A stretch of 14,967 bases of DNA from an uncultured Oscillospiraceae bacterium (GTDB lineage Bacteria; Bacillota; Clostridia; Oscillospirales; Oscillospiraceae): contig CAAEDD010000115.1 of the NCBI GenBank assembly GCA_900754515.1, forward strand, positions 1-14,967, written 5' to 3'. This document shows positions 5,578-14,080 of this stretch, piece by piece. Position numbers and translations under genes: made by a program. Below the pieces are notes generated by a model. That model was not told the DNA's origin. It saw only the letters and a list, made by a program, of their open reading frames with translations, and did not search any database. The number at the start of each line of letters is the position of its first letter. The first letter of the stretch is position 1.

Positions 5578-7521
5578 TCACAGGGAAGCTGCTTTGTAAA
5601 GCACAAAGCTGATACAAATGACCAGAAAGGTGCCGGTAAGAGCTATGCCGCAGCTGAGGGTGGCGGACTGCCCACGCTCCTCGTCCTCGATCTTCCGGAA
5701 CCAGGCTGAATCGTCCGGGATTTCACCTATATTGCTATTATTTAATGTAAGCAGGTAACCGGACACTATGCTGAGCCATTCAAAGAGACTGGACAAAAGC
5801 CGGGACGGTACGGCAATGATAAAGGGAATCCAGCGCATCACCAGCGGCCTGTATAAAAGTCTCTCCAGCTCCAGACTCCGGGGCCATCTGTCAATATATC
5901 TACCGTCCTTGATCAGATATCTGCGCACGAAAAACACGTAGACAAGGATTCCTATGGTTATACTTATCAGGGAGCCTTTCAGGTTTGTAAAACTGTAGTA
6001 TGCAATGACATGGTCCGGATCATGGGCAGAGAAGAAAGCGGTGGAAAGGGATGCTATTTTATCCAGACTGAGATGGGGGAGAAGTCCAAAAAACGGAGGC
6101 AGCAGAGCGGTAAACACCAGCACAGCTCCCGCCATCGGGGATATGTATTTACTGCTGCAATGCTCCTCCCTTTCAGGTGCGGCCAGAAACAGGGCTGAGC
6201 AGAGTTTACACATATATGCCACGGTGAGGCCTCCAGAGAGGAGAAAGAGAAACTCTATGCCGCGAAAGAACAGGCTGTTCTCACCGGCAGCGTTCAGCAG
6301 GCCAATATATTCCACAATGCTCTCGTGCAGCAGAGTTTTGCTGATATATCCTCCAAAGCCGGGAATACACATCAGACCCAGCGCAGAGCCGAGAAAAGAA
6401 ATGGAAAAGAGAGGCTTGCCCCTGCCAAAACCTCTGAGCCGGTTAAGATCCCGACTGTGAGCGCAGTGTACAGCCACACCGGCGCAGAGGAAGAGCCCCA
6501 GCTTCAGGGTGGAGTGGTTCACAATATGGAGAACACTGCCCCAGACGGCAATGGAGTTGTGGTCAGCCAAAATGCATGTCATGCCAGTGCCCAGGGCTAT
6601 AAAGCCCAGCTGGCTCATGGAGGAGCAGGCCAGTGTGCGCTTGAGGTCGATGCTGAACATAGCCAGAAAGGCCCCAGTGAACATGGTGACGGCACCTACA
6701 AGGAGCATGAACATTCCCCAATGCCAATCCTTGAGAAAGAGTCTGGCGGCGATGGAGAAAAGACCGAAAATGCCCGCCTTGGTGATAATACCGGAGAGAA
6801 GGGCGGAAGCGGGGGCGGGTGCGGCAGGATGAGCAGCAGGCAGCCAGGTGTGCAACGGCCAAAGCCCCGCCTTCGTACCGAAGCCCACAAATATAAAAGC
6901 TCCCGCAATATATAGACGTATGTCGCCCTGAAAGGCCTTTGCCGCGGAGGGGAGCTGACTATAGGAAAGAGTGCCGCACAGATCCAGAAGCAGGAAAAGA
7001 CCCATCAAACTGGACATGCCGCCTATTATGGCAAAGGCAAGATAGCTGGATGCCGCGTCGATGGCAGCCGGAGTTTTTTCGTAAGCCACCAGTACCCAGC
7101 TGCTGAGACTCATAATCTCAAAGAAAAACAGGGAAGTAAAAAAATCACCGGACAGGAACACGCCTTGAATTGCGCCCAACGTCAGCAGAGAGAAAAAGTT
7201 ATACGAAGAGGTGTTGCCGTGTCCGGAAAAATAGTAGGGAACGAATAGCTGAGTGCCCACCCACAGCAGGGCGGCCAGCACGCTCAACAGGTATTGAAGC
7301 CCGCTGAGCTGGAAGCTGAGACCGATGCCGCAGATGTTTAAAACTTCAAAGCCGGAGCCGATGCTGCCGTATATGGAAAGGGCGGCGGCCAAAGTAAGCA
7401 GAGAGCAGCCGGCGGCCCAGACGCTGCCCGGAAGTTCCCCCAGTTTTTTTGACACTATAAGACCTGAAAAAGCGGCCAGCAGTGGAAACAGTATAAGAAA
7501 GGCAACAAAAAGTGGAAACAT
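5578..7521 (-). CDS. Proton-conducting antiporter subunit (NuoL/HyfB/MnhD type), fourth copy, with long C-terminal extension
   Basis: A 647-residue, highly hydrophobic member of the NuoL/M/N-MrpA/D superfamily (PF00361 core), an ion-translocating subunit of a membrane complex. The key charged residues are present: Glu135 (FFEIMSLSSW), Lys217 (GTKAGLWPLHTWLP), Lys248 (SGIITKAG), Lys340 (TLKLGLFLCAG) and Lys395 (GYISKTLL). It exceeds the usual length of about 490 by 150 residues: past residue 520 come a membrane segment, an amphipathic stretch (SLELERLLYRPLVMRWIPFI and RLLSSLFEWLS), a hydrophilic loop and a final membrane helix (about 625-643). This recalls the lateral-helix tail of NuoL and the long HyfB-type proteins, by inference. 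ATG 7521 overlaps the previous stop by one base (TAATG) and has AGGAGGT in front. It is the last gene of the operon. Confidence 0.9.
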   Translation of the reverse strand: MFPLFVAFLILFPLLAAFSGLIVSKKLGELPGSVWAAGCSLLTLAAALSIYGSIGSGFEVLNICGIGLSFQLSGLQYLLSVLAALLWVGTQLFVPYYFSGHGNTSSYNFFSLLTLGAIQGVFLSGDFFTSLFFFEIMSLSSWVLVAYEKTPAAIDAASSYLAFAIIGGMSSLMGLFLLLDLCGTLSYSQLPSAAKAFQGDIRLYIAGAFIFVGFGTKAGLWPLHTWLPAAHPAAPAPASALLSGIITKAGIFGLFSIAARLFLKDWHWGMFMLLVGAVTMFTGAFLAMFSIDLKRTLACSSMSQLGFIALGTGMTCILADHNSIAVWGSVLHIVNHSTLKLGLFLCAGVAVHCAHSRDLNRLRGFGRGKPLFSISFLGSALGLMCIPGFGGYISKTLLHESIVEYIGLLNAAGENSLFFRGIEFLFLLSGGLTVAYMCKLCSALFLAAPEREEHCSSKYISPMAGAVLVFTALLPPFFGLLPHLSLDKIASLSTAFFSAHDPDHVIAYYSFTNLKGSLISITIGILVYVFFVRRYLIKDGRYIDRWPRSLELERLLYRPLVMRWIPFIIAVPSRLLSSLFEWLSIVSGYLLTLNNSNIGEIPDDSAWFRKIEDEERGQSATLSCGIALTGTFLVICISFVLYKAASL

Positions 7522-8990
7522 TATACACCTCCTGAACCCGCCGCTATAAGAGCAGATAAAAGCTCATGCAGTCTGCTGCTGGTAAATGCAAGGATAAGAG
7601 TGAGGGATGTGAGGAGAATTAGACTCAGCTTGATACGAGGTCCGGGTACTTCCTCCAATTGCTGAATGCAGCTGCCCTTGAGGGGGGCAAAAGCCTTTAT
7701 CAGCACATCCAAAAGATACATTGCGGTGAGAAAAGCGCTTACTGCCAGAGCCGCCGGACCCAGAAGGCCCAGAGGGCCGGGGACGCTGAGAGCGGACATG
7801 GCCACGGCCCATTTGCTGTGAAAGCCCGGAAGGGGAGGGATACCGGTAAGGGCCAGGGCTGCCACGGTAAAGCACAGAAAAATCCCAGGCATTTTCCGGC
7901 CGAAACCTTCATAGTCCTCAACGTTTTTCAGCCTGTGGTGACTTACATAAAGGAGAGTGCCGGCAACAAAAAATAGAGTAATTTTTGTAATACTATGGAC
8001 CACCATATGCAGAAGAGATGCCGCAAGACCGGCGGGATTCATTGCCAGTGCAGCCAAAAGGATATAGGAGAGATTGGAAACTGTGGAGTATGCAAGGCGG
8101 CGCTTCAAATTTCTGTTTCTCCAGGACATAAGGCTGCCGAACACAATGGTTATGCAGCATAACAGGATGGCGGTGAACTGGGCCCAGGAACCGGCCAGAA
8201 GCTCAGTGCCTATGGAGTAGTAAATCAGGCGCATGATGGCAAAGACACCGGAGTTTACCACGGCCACCGCGTGGAGCAGGGCGGTTACGGGCGTGGGAGC
8301 CACACCGGCGCTGGGCAGCCATGAGTGCAGGGGAAAGACTGCGGCCTTTACACCAAAGCCCAGAAAGGCGAGAATAAAAACAAGCTGCCAGTATTCCCGG
8401 CTGCCGGAGCTTATGCTGCCGCCGAACTGATAAATCAGGCTGCCTCCGTCGGCTATGAGCAGCATGGATATAAAGCCCAGAGCTGCACCGCTCATGGAAA
8501 AAATGATATATTTTTTCCCCGCATATTTGGCAGCACTGTCCATTCCATAAATCACCAGAGGCAGGGTGCAGAGAGTAAGCAGCTCGTAGAAGAGATACAA
8601 TGTGAAATAATTCCCGGCAAAGGCAATGCCCAGCACAGCGGCATAAGTCAGGGTGTAAAAACCGAAGAAGGTATTGTTCTGCCGGTAATGGCTCATGTAC
8701 TCAAAGGCGTACAGGACGGCAATGGGCCAGAGCACCGCCACGATAAGGGCAAATACAGCAGTCAGAGCGTCGGTGCGAAAAGCAAGGCTCAGCTTTTCGT
8801 CCAGAACAAGGAGCACTATCTCCTCCTGAACTCCGGTAAAGAGCCACAAAAAAACCAGAGCGCTGGTGATGAGAGTTGCTGCGAAAATATATCTGTTAAG
8901 GGCTTTGGGCTCTTTAAACGGAAAAAACAGAGGGATGGTGGGGGAAAGAAGAGGCAGCAGAAGCATGGAATAGAAGAGACAGTTAACCAT
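7521..8990 (-). CDS. Proton-conducting antiporter subunit (MnhD/NuoL-M type), third copy
   Basis: A 489-residue polytopic protein of the NuoL/M/N-MrpA/D superfamily. Seen: Glu136 (LFYELLTLCTLP), Lys215 (GVKAAVFPLHSWLP), His240 (LLHAVAVV), Lys336 (HSITKITLFFVAG) and Lys393 (GFHSKWAVAM). The Lys found in the two sister genes with SGIITKAG or SGVITKAG is replaced here by Asn246 (LLHAVAVVNSG); NuoL-like proteins also have His in this loop and lack that Lys, so this subunit may be nearer to NuoL or MrpA than to MnhD. ATG 8990 follows the preceding stop by two bases and has a GGGGGTG ribosome site within the end of that gene, suggesting translational coupling. Length is normal. Confidence 0.9.
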   Translation of the reverse strand: MVNCLFYSMLLLPLLSPTIPLFFPFKEPKALNRYIFAATLITSALVFLWLFTGVQEEIVLLVLDEKLSLAFRTDALTAVFALIVAVLWPIAVLYAFEYMSHYRQNNTFFGFYTLTYAAVLGIAFAGNYFTLYLFYELLTLCTLPLVIYGMDSAAKYAGKKYIIFSMSGAALGFISMLLIADGGSLIYQFGGSISSGSREYWQLVFILAFLGFGVKAAVFPLHSWLPSAGVAPTPVTALLHAVAVVNSGVFAIMRLIYYSIGTELLAGSWAQFTAILLCCITIVFGSLMSWRNRNLKRRLAYSTVSNLSYILLAALAMNPAGLAASLLHMVVHSITKITLFFVAGTLLYVSHHRLKNVEDYEGFGRKMPGIFLCFTVAALALTGIPPLPGFHSKWAVAMSALSVPGPLGLLGPAALAVSAFLTAMYLLDVLIKAFAPLKGSCIQQLEEVPGPRIKLSLILLTSLTLILAFTSSRLHELLSALIAAGSGGV

Positions 8991-8992
8991 GT

Positions 8993-10452
8993 TTACACCC
9001 CCAGTGCAAGGGCCGAAGCCAAGTTTTGAAAGCTGTCTGCATACAGGATGGCAAATATGCCCAGCAGCAAGAGCAGAAAAGCCATGATGATAACCGGCAT
9101 GTCCATCACCGGGGATTGTCTGCCGCAGTGATCTTCAGCAGAGGCAGGCTTTGAGAAGAAAGCAGAGGAAACTATGTCCATCAGGTAGCCTGCGGTAAAA
9201 AGCGCGCTTATGAGCAGCACTCCGGCACCCAGCCAGGCCCAGTTACCCATGGCCTGGAAGGCACCGTTCATCAGCTGCCACTTTCCGGCAAAGCCGGCCA
9301 GGGGCGGAATGCCTATCAAAGAGAGCGAGGCCAGGGCAAAAGCCCACATCAGCAGGGGCAGCTGTTTTGCTATCCCGGCGGTGAGCATCCTGCCCTCTGC
9401 GTCCCGGACATACTCGCTGCCGCTTTTATGTATGATTGCTCCGGCGCAGAGGAAGAGGCAGACTTTGGAAAGCCCGTGGAACAACACCTGCATAAGAGCC
9501 CCTGTAAATCCGGCGGGACTGAGGCAGAATATGCCGAAGAGGGCATAGCTTATCTGGCTTACAGAGGAATAGGCCAAGCGTTTTTTTAGCCTGCGTTCCA
9601 TGTATGCCAGGCTGCTGCCGCAAAATACGGTCAGCAGGCTCAAAGCTATGAGAATTACCTGGGCCGGAGTGCCCAGAATAAACTCCCGGCCGTACAGGAA
9701 ATAGACGGTGCGGATTATTCCAAGTACCCCGGCCTTGGTGATGACTCCTGAAAGCACTGCGGAGGCAGTTGCCGGGGCCTCCGGATGGGCGATAGGCAGC
9801 CAGGCGTGGAGCGGTATAAGTCCGGCTTTGCAGCCGAAGCCAAGAACAAGGCAGAAAAAAGCCAGCAGGTTCCTGCCCTCGGCCTCCCCCAGGAAGCGGT
9901 TTTGGGGAGAAAACTCAAAGCTGCCAAAGCTGTAAGCGCCAATGAACATACCAAACAGTATAAGGGCTGCACCGAACTGGAATAGCCCAGATACTTCATT
10001 GCAGCATAACGGCTGCGGCTTTCCCGGTTATGCAGCACCAGCGGGAAGGAGCACAGGCTGACGCACTCAAAGAACATGTAGAATGTGGGCAGATTGGGAG
10101 ACATGCACAGGGCAATAAGACTTGACAGGGTGAGCATCAGCCAGCAGCACAGCAAATGGGCGCCGGGATCTTCCCGGGAGTATTCCAGGTTGAACACCAG
10201 GCTTGCAAGAAAGAGAAAAGAGAACAGGCAGGCAAAGAACATGGACAGGCCGTCCGGCCTCAGATAGAATTCCAGCTCCATTATCCGGAAAAGTTCCAGC
10301 CTTTCCGGCGGAAAGACTGCTGCCGCAAGACACAGCAGGAATACAGCGGAGCCGGAGATACAGGAGACGCTTTTCCACAGCTCGGGCCTTATCAGAAGCA
10401 GGAGGGCTGAAAACACCGGGATCAAAAGCATGAGAATGTATATATATTCCAT
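8993..10452 (-). pseudogene. Proton-conducting antiporter subunit (MnhD type), second copy, split by a one-base frameshift
   Basis: Two overlapping frames together give one normal 486-residue MnhD/NuoN-type subunit. The first frame starts at ATG 10452 (AAGGAGGG ribosome site) and is homologous through AAMKYLGYS (residue 158, base 9979); the second continues QFGAALILFGMF to the stop at 8993. Adding one C after TATTCC (the GG at plus-strand 9979-9980) restores the join. Glu129 (FFECVSLCSFP) lies before the break; Lys209 (GCKAGLIPLHAWLP), Lys240 (SGVITKAG), Lys330 (GLSKVCLFLCAG) and Lys391 (GFAGKWQL) after it. Without correction the first frame ends at 9715 after 245 residues and the second has an internal ATG at 9949 without a ribosome site. 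Everything else is intact, so this may be a sequencing error in a working gene or a recent mutation; a programmed shift is unlikely, as no slippery heptamer is seen. Confidence 0.8.
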
Positions 10453-10469
10453 TGCGGCCCTCCTTCTTT

Positions 10470-11963
10470 TCAAAACATGGAAATGCCGGTGTTCAGCAGT
10501 TCGCCGACCTGATGATAGGCGGTGCCGAGCAGCAGCATAAAGCAGATCAAAACCAGCTGGGAAAAAATAAAGCCTCCGTCAAATTGCCGCCACTCCAGCC
10601 TTTCGTCGGAATTCGGGAGCCAGATCCTTACCATAACGGGCAGATAATAGAGAGCGTTGAGTACGCTGCTGATGCCCAGAGAGGCGAGAATAAGCACTGC
10701 CTCCCAGCCGGCGCTGAGAGAGACGTACCCGATAGAGAGCTTGGCGGAAAAGGAGCCCATAAGGGGAAGGCCTATAAGGGCGAAGCCTCCCAGAGTAAAA
10801 CCGATTCCGGCCAGAGGGGAATTCCTGGCGGCGCCGCTGAGATTGGAGATCTGCTTTGTGTGACCGGCCGCATTTATAAGCTGTCCGGAGCAAAGGAATA
10901 TCAGCGGCTTTGCAAAAGCGTGGGCCAGGACCTGATACATGGCGGAGGCCATACCGGCAGGGGATCCCATGCCCATAGCCAGAAAGACATAGCCAACCTG
11001 GGCCACGCTGGAATAAGCCACCATACGTTTCAGATTGCTCTCCTGGATGGCTCTTATGGAGCCGAATATCATGCCGCAGGCACCCAGAATGAGAATGACC
11101 CAATTGATGCCCAGCAGGCGGATATTTTCAAGGCCGAATACACGGATATAAATTTTGGCCAGAAGCACTATGTATCCTTTCAGCACCAGACCTGAGAGTA
11201 TGGCGCTGGAGGCGGTGGTGGCGGAGCCGTGAGCATCCGGCAGCCAGGAGGAAAAGGGCCAGAGAGCGGACTTGATGGCAAGGCCCACGGTCATCAGACA
11301 CAGCAGCACGGCTATAGGCAGCACATACTGCCCCTGAGCCAGAAGATTGTCAATAGAGTTGTGGATATCCTCCATCAGCAGGTGCCCGGTTATCCCGTAA
11401 AGCAGGGCCGTACTCATAAGGAAAAGCCCTGAACCCAGCAGACTCATTATCAGGTATCTTATTGTGGCCGCAATGGTCTTGCCTTCGTCTTTGGCCATGA
11501 CCAGAGCACAGGCGGAAATTGAATTAAGCTCTATAAAAACGTAGGCGGTGAAAATGTCGTTGGTATAAAGAAGAACCAAAATACTGGCCATGGTCAGTTG
11601 AATCATCAAATAGTAATACTTTTGCCTGGGGGAAGGAATATCCTGCCGGGTATCTCTCTGAGCACCCAGAATGGAGCAGAGCAGTACTATCGAAAAGGCG
11701 CTGGCCAGGGCGGCTTCAGGGGGGCCAGCCCGCAGCTCATTTCCCCAGGGAGCGCCCACGATGCCCATGGAATAGGTGAAACTTACAGCCTCGCTGCCGT
11801 AAACCCCGGCAAAAAGAATTAGGCTCATAACGATCAGAAGGACTGTAGAAGCAATGCATATTTTCCCGGCGCTCCTGCCGCCGGGACAGAGTACGGAGAC
11901 TATGGCGCAGAGTATCATCAGGAAGATGCTTAGAGCGGGAATGTTCTGATACAGGCTCGGCAT
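10470..11963 (-). CDS. mnhD: Na+/H+ antiporter subunit D (MnhD/MrpD type), first copy
   Basis: A 497-residue polytopic subunit of the NuoL/M/N-MrpA/D superfamily, directly after mnhC as in Mrp operons. Visible functional residues: Glu145 (FIELNSIS), Lys231 (LAIKSALWPFSSWLPDAH), Lys262 (SGLVLKGY), Lys352 (AHAFAKPLIFLCSG) and Lys408 (GSFSAKLSIGY). The N-terminal loop GAPWGNELRAGPP corresponds to the 'G.W..P.GI.L..D' stretch of MrpD. ATG 11963 is preferred: GGAG lies 7 bases before it; a TTG two codons upstream (11969) would overlap the mnhC stop by 4 bases and is possible. The next gene follows its stop after 17 bases. Confidence 0.9.
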   Translation of the reverse strand: MPSLYQNIPALSIFLMILCAIVSVLCPGGRSAGKICIASTVLLIVMSLILFAGVYGSEAVSFTYSMGIVGAPWGNELRAGPPEAALASAFSIVLLCSILGAQRDTRQDIPSPRQKYYYLMIQLTMASILVLLYTNDIFTAYVFIELNSISACALVMAKDEGKTIAATIRYLIMSLLGSGLFLMSTALLYGITGHLLMEDIHNSIDNLLAQGQYVLPIAVLLCLMTVGLAIKSALWPFSSWLPDAHGSATTASSAILSGLVLKGYIVLLAKIYIRVFGLENIRLLGINWVILILGACGMIFGSIRAIQESNLKRMVAYSSVAQVGYVFLAMGMGSPAGMASAMYQVLAHAFAKPLIFLCSGQLINAAGHTKQISNLSGAARNSPLAGIGFTLGGFALIGLPLMGSFSAKLSIGYVSLSAGWEAVLILASLGISSVLNALYYLPVMVRIWLPNSDERLEWRQFDGGFIFSQLVLICFMLLLGTAYHQVGELLNTGISMF

Positions 11964-11965
11964 AT

Positions 11966-12346
11966 TCAAGCTCCGTCTTTCCTGCTGCCGGACAGTATCT
12001 CATCCAGATTTACCGTTCCGTATTTTTCATATAGACGCACCGTGAGAGCCAGTAGAAATGCGGTGACGCTCAGGGACACCACGATGCCCGTCAGCACCAG
12101 ACCGGTGGGAATGGGGTTCGTGTACAGTGCGGAAGAAGCTTCCGTTCCCTGGATCACTATGGGAGGGAGCTTGTCCTCAACATAGCCCACACAGGTCAGC
12201 AGAAGAAATACCGCAGAGTCCATTATGCACAGGGAAACGGCTTTTTTTATGAGGTTGTTGTGGAATATCAGGCTGGCAAGTCCGATGATGAACAGCAGCA
12301 TTGAAACTACGAGAAATATGTTTTGATATAAGATAGAATCACTCAT
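11966..12346 (-). CDS. mnhC: Na+/H+ antiporter subunit C (MnhC/NuoK family)
   Basis: The 126-residue product has three membrane segments and the family signature NPIPTGLVLTGIVVSLSVTA (residues 77-96), corresponding to 'DPLPQALVLTAIVI' of MnhC/MrpC. In Mrp and Mbh complexes this NuoK-like subunit lies between the MnhD-type channel and the small E-F-G module. ATG 12346 overlaps the preceding stop by one base (TAATG) and has GGAGAGG in front, so translation is probably coupled. Length is normal (about 110-130). Confidence 0.93.
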   Translation of the reverse strand: MSDSILYQNIFLVVSMLLFIIGLASLIFHNNLIKKAVSLCIMDSAVFLLLTCVGYVEDKLPPIVIQGTEASSALYTNPIPTGLVLTGIVVSLSVTAFLLALTVRLYEKYGTVNLDEILSGSRKDGA

Positions 12347-13206
12347 TAAAGTCTACCTCTCCCAAAGTAGGTATAGAAAGCGTACATTGTGCAGGCCACT
12401 TCAAGGCCCACAAGAACGTTTAAGAGGGGGATTGGGCCTGCGGAAAGAATTGCCCCGGGAGTTCCGGTGCGGATATGTCCGGCCACTCCGTTAGAGGCCG
12501 GAAGAATTATCAGAAGGAGAATAAAAGCATAGGCGCACAGAGCCCCCACCTTAGTGAGGTTATAGATTCTGTGATTAAAAAAATCCGAAACTCCTTTGCT
12601 GCCACTGGTAATGTCAATGAGAATAAGGGCGGTCCCCAGTACCGTGCCGCCGGAAAAACCGCCCCCGGGGGAGAGATGGCCGTTGAGCATGATGTACAGG
12701 GAGAACACGGCAACAAAGAGAATGATGACAAGGGCAGAGCGCTTCAGCGTCATGGAGTTTTCATAGTCTTCATATTTCATATCCCAAAGGATATCTTGCC
12801 CTGAGTCGCTTCCCGGTCTCTCCATGAGCATGATAACACAGACGGCAGTGGCAAAAAGCACTGCCGACTCCCCGAAGGTATCAAACCCCCGATATATCAT
12901 TATCATGTTTGAAACAAGGTTTGTGCCGCCAACTTCTTCTATGCCCTTTTCTATGTAGCGCTCCGTCACCAGGTTTTCTGTGGCGGAACCGGAGCCGAAC
13001 CGGGGCATGCTCAGGGCGGTTATCAAAAGGAATACCGTCAAACAAAAAAGGCTTATAATGTTGAGGACCTTTATCAGCAAGCTTGCGGAAATTTTACCTG
13101 GCTTGAAAACGGGCCTACGAAGTGGCGGGGATGCCGTATCGAAGTTGCTGTCCTCCAAGGTGAAGAGGCTTTCCTCACCCTTTACCCAAAGTTTGAACCT
13201 GCTCAT
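12346..13206 (-). CDS. mnhB: MbhE-MnhB fusion subunit of the antiporter
   Basis: The 286-residue product combines two parts. The N-terminal part has a membrane helix (about 46-65) and SNMIMIYRGFDTFGESAVLF (99-118), the MbhE-type segment normally found at the C-terminus of MrpA or as a separate MbhE. The C-terminal part (about 155-280) is MnhB (PF04039): NGHLSPGGGFSGGTVLGTAL at 175-194 is its hallmark. In Pyrococcus Mbh the two are separate genes (MbhE, MbhF), so this is a fusion. ATG 13206 is chosen because GAAGGGTGA precedes it; it overlaps the end of the preceding gene by 32 bases. The frame is open to 13278, but those extra residues do not resemble the family. Confidence 0.88.
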   Translation of the reverse strand: MSRFKLWVKGEESLFTLEDSNFDTASPPLRRPVFKPGKISASLLIKVLNIISLFCLTVFLLITALSMPRFGSGSATENLVTERYIEKGIEEVGGTNLVSNMIMIYRGFDTFGESAVLFATAVCVIMLMERPGSDSGQDILWDMKYEDYENSMTLKRSALVIILFVAVFSLYIMLNGHLSPGGGFSGGTVLGTALILIDITSGSKGVSDFFNHRIYNLTKVGALCAYAFILLLIILPASNGVAGHIRTGTPGAILSAGPIPLLNVLVGLEVACTMYAFYTYFGRGRL

Positions 13207-13456
13207 GAGCGTCACCCTTCTTTTTAAATTCGTCCAGTTTCTTGAGACTGAGGAAGAACAATATGGAGTCGGCCCCAACGCCTATTGCTGCTTCAGTGAT
13301 CGCCAGGTCCGGAGCGGCGAGAAGCAGCCATATTATGGACATGATGATTCCAAAGACCATGAAAATGATGACGGTATGGAAGTTGCTTCTGGCAAAGGAG
13401 GCCGCCAAAGCGCACACCGGCAGCATCAGCAGCAGTACAATGCTTATAATGTTCAT
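13175..13456 (-). CDS. DUF4040/MbhD-type antiporter subunit
   Basis: A 93-residue, three-helix protein with LAAPDLAITEAAIGVGADSI at residues 46-65, the signature of the MbhD/DUF4040 family, which is homologous to part of the C-terminal region of MrpA. Asp50 and Glu55 are the conserved acidic residues inside the membrane. A longer open frame reaches 13756, but the residues before the ATG are not family-like; ATG 13456 overlaps the mnhG stop in ATGA form and has a GAGGTGGAAGAGGA ribosome site. Together with the next gene it replaces the MrpA tail, showing the split Mbh-like layout. Confidence 0.9.
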   Translation of the reverse strand: MNIISIVLLLMLPVCALAASFARSNFHTVIIFMVFGIIMSIIWLLLAAPDLAITEAAIGVGADSILFFLSLKKLDEFKKKGDAHEQVQTLGKG

Positions 13457-13770
13457 TCCTCTTCCACCTCGCAGTATGATCTGTAATCTTCCGAAGCTGC
13501 AAACTCTCCGTGAGCCAGCCTGTTGGTGCATATGGGGCTTGTGACCCAGAGCAGTATCAGTATAAGCAGAAGTTTTGCCGAGGCAAAAGACAGTCCGCGT
13601 ATCACCACAAGCCCCAGCATCACAAGCAGACTTCCCAAAGTGTCCGTAATGGCTGCGGCATGCATGCGGTTGAGGACATACTTGAATCTGTATATACCCA
13701 GCATGGAAACTCCCATGACCAGTATGCCGGCCAGAAGGAGAAGGGTGCCTATGCAATATCTCAAATTCAT
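13453..13770 (-). CDS. mnhG: Na+/H+ antiporter subunit G (MnhG/PhaG family)
   Basis: A 105-residue protein with three membrane helices. The segment GIYRFKYVLNRMHAAAITDT, followed by LG, matches the 'RLPD.Y.R.HAATK.DTLG' motif of MnhG, and WVTSPICTNRLAHGEF corresponds to its 'L.TSPIATH.L.RAA' end. MnhG is a structural subunit of Mrp and Mbh antiporter modules. ATG 13770 overlaps the mnhF stop by four bases (ATGA). The hydrophilic acidic tail (ASEDYRSYCEVEEE) is slightly longer than usual. Confidence 0.93.
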   Translation of the reverse strand: MNLRYCIGTLLLLAGILVMGVSMLGIYRFKYVLNRMHAAAITDTLGSLLVMLGLVVIRGLSFASAKLLLILILLWVTSPICTNRLAHGEFAASEDYRSYCEVEEE

Positions 13771-14078
13771 TTATCTTCCTCCCGGGACTGTTCTATTCTG
13801 GCGCGTTCCAGCTGCCGGCACGCCACGATAACTGCCAGGAAGCTCAAAACCGCATAGACCAAGGCCACATCCAGAATATAGTCCTGAGCCATCCACAGGG
13901 AGAGCAGGCATATAAAACTTACGGAAAAGGTAATTATCAGGTTTACGGCCACCATCTTGTCTGCAAATCTCTTTTCCCTTATGCAGTATACAAAGGCAAG
14001 TAAGGAAAGAATTGCCAGCGCGGCAAGGGCAGCAATGAAGACCAGATTCAAAAAGGCTATGTTTTGTATGCACGGCAT
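13767..14078 (-). CDS. mnhF: Na+/H+ antiporter subunit F (MnhF family)
   Basis: A 103-residue protein with three membrane helices. RFADKMVAVNLIIT (37-50) corresponds to the 'P...DR.VALD' stretch and YILDVALVYAVLSFLAVI (67-84) to the family's 'YLDVALVYALLSFL' helix. ATG 14078 lies two bases after the mnhE stop and has AAGGAAGAAGAG in front; an upstream GTG-type start at 14126 in the same frame would read into mnhE and adds residues unlike the family. Length is a little above the usual 85-95. Confidence 0.93.
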   Translation of the reverse strand: MPCIQNIAFLNLVFIAALAALAILSLLAFVYCIREKRFADKMVAVNLIITFSVSFICLLSLWMAQDYILDVALVYAVLSFLAVIVACRQLERARIEQSREEDK

Positions 14079-14080
14079 GC

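Noticed and set aside
6325..6915. Plus-strand open frame of 196 codons
   Set aside because: Antisense to the fourth channel subunit; composition is that of a shadow frame and no ribosome site is present.
9715..10027. Programmed ribosomal frameshift in the second channel subunit
   Set aside because: The GGGAAAG near 10020 is not aligned to the reading frame for a -1 slip, and the family-like residues continue in the first frame well past it to KYLGYS. A one-base indel fits better.
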